A stretch of DNA of 64,000 nucleotides, from positions 3,277,501 to 3,341,500 of the forward strand of contig CP126194.1 of the NCBI GenBank assembly GCA_030272155.1. The letters run 5' to 3'. This DNA comes from Tetradesmus obliquus. Taxonomy: Eukaryota > Chlorophyta > Chlorophyceae > Sphaeropleales > Scenedesmaceae. Shown piece by piece: positions 58,266 through 64,000 of the stretch. The first letter of the stretch is position 1. The number at the start of each line of letters is the position of its first letter. Made by a program: the position numbers and the translations under genes. The notes beneath the pieces are model-generated. The model saw only the letters and a list, made by a program, of their open reading frames with translations, made no database searches and had not been told where the DNA came from.

Positions 58266-61200
58266 CTAGAACTTGTATGCGTCCTCTCGCTGCGCCCGCT
58301 TCCACTTGCCCGGGCCCTTGATGACCATGACGATTATGCTGATGCCCATGATGCCCATGAACATGTACAGGAAGATGTTGAACTGGTAGATGTAGCGCAG
58401 GCCCTTCAGGTACATCACCTGCAGCCACCACACAGAGAGCAGCTCATGGCGGGCAATTATATAAGTGATCAACAGGCAGGTTTGAAAATGGCTCACTGCA
58501 ATCTGCACAAGCACAGGGATGCTGCCACACAGCACCAAGGAAGATATGCCAGGCGCCTACACAGCGCAAGCACCCAGCTCAATTGCTTCCCTAGCTCACC
58601 TGGTTCCCAAACACGTCAAAGATCTGCGTGCTGTTGGCGTACGAAGCAAACGCACTCGCGCAGAACTGGATCACTGCGCTGCTCATGGCCAGGATGAGCG
58701 CTGTGTTGACCAGGAAGCTGCTCATGAGTGTGGCGCCCACGCGGATGGGGTACAGGCTGATGACAAGGAAGTTGAGCCCCAGCAGGAAGTTGCCCTTGAT
58801 GGCAACAACTGCAAGCATGGCAACACAAGCACAAAGGCGGGATGAAAAGCAACGAAGGCAGAGCAGTGCACACTTGCTCCCAGCAACTCCTGTGTACTGC
58901 TGGATGTGCTGCATCTGCACAAGCCACTGCGCATGCTCAGAGCCCCAAGGTGAATGCAAAGGTCGTCCGTGAACAGCATGATCCCGGCACCAACCATGCA
59001 TGGTTTGTAACAGCAGCAGCCACTGCCTCAAGAAATCCTAGCTGCATTGTCTGCCACCAACCAGCAGCTCCACTCCACTCACTTAGCAGGTAGCCGCAGA
59101 AGGCAGCAAAGGCAGCCACGCCAAAAAGCGGGAAGACGCCATCCAGCTTGATGAACACCTCGTTCAGCAGCGGGTGGATGGGGATCGGTGGCAGCATGTA
59201 CACGATGATGTGCGCCAGCCAGCAGCCTGACACACACAGGCCAATGAGGCCCATCAGGCCTGTGCCGATGTAGCCCAGCTGGTACATCACCCACCGCACT
59301 TCACCATCCTGGCCCTGCAGTCGCAAGAGCGTCAAGCAGCCAAAACAACGTGTCACATCCATCTGCTGTTACTGCTGCTGCTGCTATGCCCATGACCGCA
59401 CCATCAACAGGCCACCTGTCAGAACGCAAGTAAAGCTGCAATACACCTGGCTAACTGCCAACTGCAGCATCCAAGGCAGCCACACTGCGCCGCCTCAATC
59501 AGCGGCGGCTGCACTGTCGGACACTGCTGCATCGCACACTGCTCCCAGCAGCTGCTGCAAGCAATCCACCTGTGGGAACACACTATCCAGCACCACCTCG
59601 TCTTCCTCCAGCTGGATCAGCTGGCGCTGCAGCTGCTTGAAGTTGCTGCGCCAGTGCCGGTTGCGGCCCACCTCACGCTTCTGCCGTTTCAGCATCTCCG
59701 CAGTCACCTGCAAACAACAACAAATTGACGTTTGACAGAGTGTTGTGCCACCCCTTTGTTTCATCATTCAGCAACAGATACGCTGGCGCTGGCCCATTGC
59801 CAGGATTCACCGCCGAGTCAGCGCATCACCTGCCTGCTGCCTCCCTTCCACCATGGATATGCGTGCAACAAGGCAAATGGTCTCTGTGCTGCTGCGCTGC
59901 ACTTCTCTTCACCAAATAGTACCTGCTGTGCTACTGCAACTGCACAGCCTGCTGCCAATGCCACAGTAGATGGACAACTGAACCCACCTTGATATCTTTT
60001 GCCCGCATTGCTAGGCCGCGTGCCCGTTCAATGTATTCGCTCTTGGTGATGACAGCCTTGGGCCGCCGAATGTACTGGAATATCCAGTCAATGGGAGCAG
60101 CAAAGATGCCCCAGCCAGCAAACACCAGGAACAGGATCCAGCCTGCGGGTGACAGCCGCGCATTGTGTGAGCAAGCACCCTTGTGGCTTGACACTGTCAC
60201 ATACAGTCAAACTTAAATGGTTGAGGCGCTTACGAGCGCTTGCAGGAAACTAGCCTCACTGCTTGCAGGAGCATGGGCTGCTTGCACAGGTTGTTTGATT
60301 CATTGGACTGGTCCAGGCATATCTGGCTGCTGTACTCACCTATTACTGATTGAATTGCCATGATGTACACAGGGAATGACACACGCATGGTCCAGGTTGC
60401 TCCGTAGAATGCTGAATTGAATGCTGTACACTGCGACAACGACAGCAACACAGGGCGGTCAATTGCTTGGCCTCGCCTGCTCCCCTTTGTTTTGTGCTGT
60501 GTTACTGCCATGCACGTCCATGCAGCTCAATGGCACAGCTTGTTGCTGCTCAACTTGTGTGCCTGTTGCTCACTGCAGGCCCAGCCTCATGTGCAGCTCC
60601 TTGCTATTGCAAGCCTTGGAGCTGCAGCAAGCGTACTCACCCCGTCTTTTCGGGCAATGTTGGCTGCGCTGAAGCCGGCGAACCCCTGACCAGGCAGGAT
60701 GCACCTGCCAGTCGTATTCGGTAACTGCGGTAGTTGCTCTAGCGGCAGCATTCCCGACAGAAGCTCCTGTGTGGGGTACTCCACATACCCTGCCAGCCCT
60801 GTAGAGACAAACACAGGTAATGTACACATGGCTGAAACTCGCAGTGTGGCTGCTTTGCCCATGTCTATGCAGGTGACACGTGCATGTCCCTGTGTGTTGC
60901 GCCAATGCAGCCGCTGCACATGCTGGAAGGACTGCATGCTTCTGCAGCTATGCATGCGTCCTGAGTTCTGGCAGCATGCTGTTGTTGGTGCCACAATGTC
61001 ATGTTTGCAGTAACAGGAGCAGTAATACGGACTCCAGCCTGCAGCGAGCATGTGCTGCATGCCCAAGCTGCCAGCTAAGCTAGTCAGAAGCTGGAGGTGA
61101 ACTGCGATGCCACTGCTGTGTTCTTTGCTTCAGCTCACCATATGCAACACCAATCGCCAAACCAAGTACGACTGCCATCGCCAGCGTCCATAACAGTGCG

Positions 61201-61714
61201 TTCTTGATCCTTAATCCACATGAGCTGCGTGGCAAGGAAAAGCCGCACATGCAGCGTCAAATTCAAACAACTTTGCATCTACAGCCTGCAGGCAGCCCTT
61301 TTCCACGTGCAACTGATCCTGCCCCTGCTGCTGCAGCGACCAAACAGGCACTCACTAGTCGCTATCTCCTTCATAGTAGAACATGGTGAAGGGGATGAAG
61401 AAGAAGGTCAACACCAAGTTGCTGATGAATGCCGCCTGCCACATCTTCTGCATGGGTAGGGCGTATTTGCAGCTGCTCTCCACTATACTGAAGTTGCACG
61501 CTGCTCTATTGGCCACATCCAATGGGAACAGCAGCACCATGGCCATGGCCAGCCACAGGCTCATCACAACCACTATCTTTGGGAACCATGCTTGGTTGAC
61601 GTCGTCAGGATGCTGATAGTGAATCAATATGTACACGTTGGCAGCAACCAGCACCAGCGACAGTGCGATGGTGAGGATGATAAGGAACCAGTTGTAACCG
61701 TCTGGGAGAGCCAT
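58266..61714 (-). CDS. LMBR1-like multipass membrane protein
   Basis: Nine exons: 61356..61714, 61139..61224, 60641..60798, 60340..60430, 59988..60142, 59570..59707, 59083..59314, 58600..58808, 58266..58418; all phases fit, 526 residues. It matches the plant LMBR1-like integral membrane proteins (about 510 residues) along its whole length. Examples are YILIHYQHPDDVNQAWFPKI after TM1, PLDVANRAAC, FIPFTMFYYEGD, IRRPKAVITKSEYIERA on the cytosolic side, LLNEVFIKLDG before a later TM, and GATLMSSFLVNTALIL. About nine membrane spans can be counted. The charged loop KRQKREVGRNRHWRSNFKQL with LEEDE is the usual coiled segment. The family includes the lipocalin receptor LIMR and the lysosomal cobalamin exporter LMBD1; the role of plant and algal members is not settled, so substrate is not assigned. 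The C-terminus ends QREDAYKF. Single-copy housekeeping style, no anomaly seen. Confidence 0.93.
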
Positions 61715-62928
61715 GTTGGCGAACAAAATTACAAACAAACACGTGTGGTGTCAAGCGTTAGCCAGCTTCAGAATCCTGCATGTTGAACAGACGTTTTGGA
61801 AGTCAAACGAGGCGACAGATGACCACGCAGCACAGTGGCAGCATTCGCAAACATTAGACCATTGAGAGCAAATGAATAAATGTTTTGAATTGACGAGGGT
61901 GTCATGACAACTATCTGGGCCTTAGGGTTGTGGGGTGCGATGTACTGCGTGTACTTGGTACACTGTACTACACGGTGTGTACGGCTCATTGCCTGCGATC
62001 TCTGCCCTGCACGAGTGATCAGCTTCAGGTGACCCCCTAGCTGCCTATTGAGCAAGTTGCCCTTTGCCGCCAGTTTGAGCAGCGGATCATGATGATTAGC
62101 TTGTAATCGGCAGCCAGTCTGCTGTGTCGGTTGGCAGTGCCGCACAAACTGTGCTGCTGGAGGCTGCTGCTTGCTGCAAAGCATTGTGGCATCAATGGAA
62201 CAGGCAGACTAATCATTTACTGACACGTGAGACCATCAGTCTCAACACATGCATGTTACAGATGAGGTGTAACATCAACATGGGTGAAAGGAGCTAAAGG
62301 CACAAGCTGCTGGAGCCGAGCAGAGCACGGTCAAGCAAAGTAATTCATCCAACAGCAAGCACGGTCAAGGAATGGAGTTCGTGCAACTGGCTGCAGCCAC
62401 CTGGCGATGATCAGGCAGTAACGAACTATTGACGGCATGGCTGTCCTGATCAAGTCAAGGTCAAGCACAGGCGGTGCAGGTTTCAAACTGCCACAAAAGC
62501 AGTTGCCCTGCAGACTGTGCTGCATAGCGACTTCACCATAGAACTTCAATCTGCCATGCAAAACACAGAGCCGCTGTACGCCCCAGTCCAACATCTGCCA
62601 TGAAATGCAAATTCACCAAAAGCACGTGCATGGGTTTCCGTACAGCGCATCACCGCATGTGCTCGGCCATGAGTGCATGGCTTCAGCTGGTATGTGCAGC
62701 AATTGTCATCAGTCACCAGCACAATCGCAGTGCATCATTGATCCTGTCCTTATTCACATTGAAATGATGCAGACTCCAAACACTTCTGACAACGGTGCAA
62801 GCTGCGCTCTGTCATAATAGATGTTGCGTTCGACGCAGCATCCTTGCTAGTGGCAAGCTGCGCACATAGCATTTGCCTTTGTGACCTCTGTGCGCTTGGG
62901 TCTATTACAGAACATTCACAGGAAGAAT
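61715..62928. other. Intergenic interval
   Basis: Between the LMBR1-family gene's start and the Tubby-like gene's stop. No coding segment or repeat recognised. Confidence 0.5.
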
Positions 62929-64000
62929 TTACATCGTATAGCACAGCTTTGAGTCAATGCTTGATAGCGCTGCAGGAAGCAATCACAGTAGTGGTGGGCA
63001 GCAGCAGCAGCAGCAGCAGCAAGGAATCACGTGTTAGTGAACTGCTTGATATACTCATAGAGAGTGCAAAGTACAACCAAGGATCATTAACCAGTTTGCA
63101 TTGTGTGTACGTGTTGTTTGGGTCTTTGGATAAGTGAGAGCAAGCTGCATCCTACAAGACTTAGAGCAGTTGTTAGCATGCCAAGCTGAGTGCAGTCCAG
63201 TCACAACGCACCTAGTGCAAAGGCCTGCAGCAGGCTCAACGGGTAGCAGAAGTCCAGCGCATACTCTCCATGGCCCTTCTTGCCAAACTGCATGACAAGG
63301 TCGTTGCCCAGCTGGTTGCTGTTGTGGTCCCAGTGCACCAGCTGGAAGTTCTTGGTGCTGAGCTTGGTCACACGGCCCTTGAAGTCCAGGTAGTGCACTG
63401 CACAGCAGCAGATGCAGTGTGAGCACAGAGCAACAGCACATCTACACCACCCTGTGTACTTTGATCTGATGCGAACCCAACCTAAAAATGAACCGGACAA
63501 CAACATCAAGGCAGGTTTGAGCTGACACTAAGATCTGCTGATTCCACCAGGACTCTTTGAGCTATCCTTTGCATGCCCAGCAGGCCCGCACCTTCCTTCA
63601 CGGGGTCGTAGTGCGGCTTCATGGTGTGCAGCATCACCAGGTTGCGCTCCAGCGACATAGGCAGCTCCCGCGCGCGTGCAGCATCCATGCAGGTCAGCAG
63701 GCTGTCATACTGGCCATTGCCAGCAGAGCCGTCCCACGCCTGGTGCAAGACAGCAATGAGCCAGGAGTCTTGTTATGGGTGCAGTTGATAAGCCTACACA
63801 AGCAACATCGTCTGCACGCTGCAGCACAAAGCAGGGCATTGCTGCAGCCACTCTCCTGCAGGCCCTTATTGTGCAATGCAGCTCACAACACAGCTGCTGT
63901 GGCTGTTGCACGTGCTGAATGCAAAGCAACTGCATCTGCGAACAAAAGAACCCAGCAGCTCGCACCTGCATCGCCTCAGGCACAGGCACGCAGGCGGTCA
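62929..64000 (-). CDS. Tubby-like protein, C-terminal part (5' end outside the window)
   Basis: Exons seen: 63966..64000 (partial), 63592..63739, 63212..63397, 62929..62969; phases fit to the TAA. The protein end is the C-terminal half of the Tubby barrel: HYLDFKGRVTKLSTKNFQLV, then DLVMQFGKKGHGEYALDF, CYPLSLLQAFAL and the terminal ALSSIDSKLCYTM, which forms the hydrophobic central helix and tail of the Tubby fold. Tubby domains bind phosphoinositides and often link membrane to cilium or nucleus. The upstream exon (ERNLVMLHTMKPHYDPV) fits the KPP/KxPxW region. The last exon codes only 12 residues. Whether an F-box precedes the domain, as in land-plant TLPs, cannot be told from this window. 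Confidence 0.9.

Overview
The window looks like nuclear DNA of a green alga, probably Chlorophyceae (Sphaeropleales or Chlamydomonadales). This is an inference from intron-dense genes with GTGAGT-type donors and short CAG acceptors, long Ser-Pro arrays typical of chlorophyte hydroxyproline-rich wall proteins, abundant CAG/GCN repeats coding Gln and Ala, and plant-type housekeeping genes. No RNA gene, CRISPR array or recognisable transposon was seen. Exon limits given here were derived by hand from splice consensus plus codon-phase agreement; where I say phases fit, the exon lengths add up in frame.

Left half (1-32.7 kb), all coded on the minus strand: a tandem cluster of modular secreted proteins. 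Members share a signal-peptide exon ending in phase 1 and Ser-Pro or Ala-Pro linkers. Four of them (1-3733, 6382-10845, 16581-23186, 25435-32740) carry an unnamed Ala/Gln/Ser-rich domain of about 80 residues, called the QALA domain here, with two cysteines and a phase-1 intron in its centre. Three members (6382-10845, 10896-11714, 12574-14549) carry thrombospondin type 1 repeats (TSR) and/or a ShKT-like cysteine domain. The cluster shows birth and death: an intact 15-exon gene (25435-32740), its paralogue with three one-base lesions (16581-23186), a TSR gene with an in-frame TAG, a TSR gene cut inside its fourth TSR, an orphaned Ser-Pro array and a decayed fragment near 4.4-5.2 kb. These proteins probably work outside the cell, in wall, matrix or adhesion; that role is inferred from domains only.

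Right half (33.2-64 kb): single-copy cellular genes. In order: a PPGG-motif protein resembling SPIRAL1/Jupiter microtubule proteins (33239-35247, minus); a nucleotidyltransferase of the non-canonical poly(A) polymerase type with an enormous Gln-rich tail, 4116 residues (36299-50668, minus); a divergently placed J-domain protein (51135-53546, plus); a membrane-anchored Pro-hinge protein of unknown function (54064-57482, minus); an LMBR1-family multipass membrane protein (58266-61714, minus); and the C-terminal part of a Tubby-like protein (62929 to the window edge, minus). These do not form an obvious pathway.
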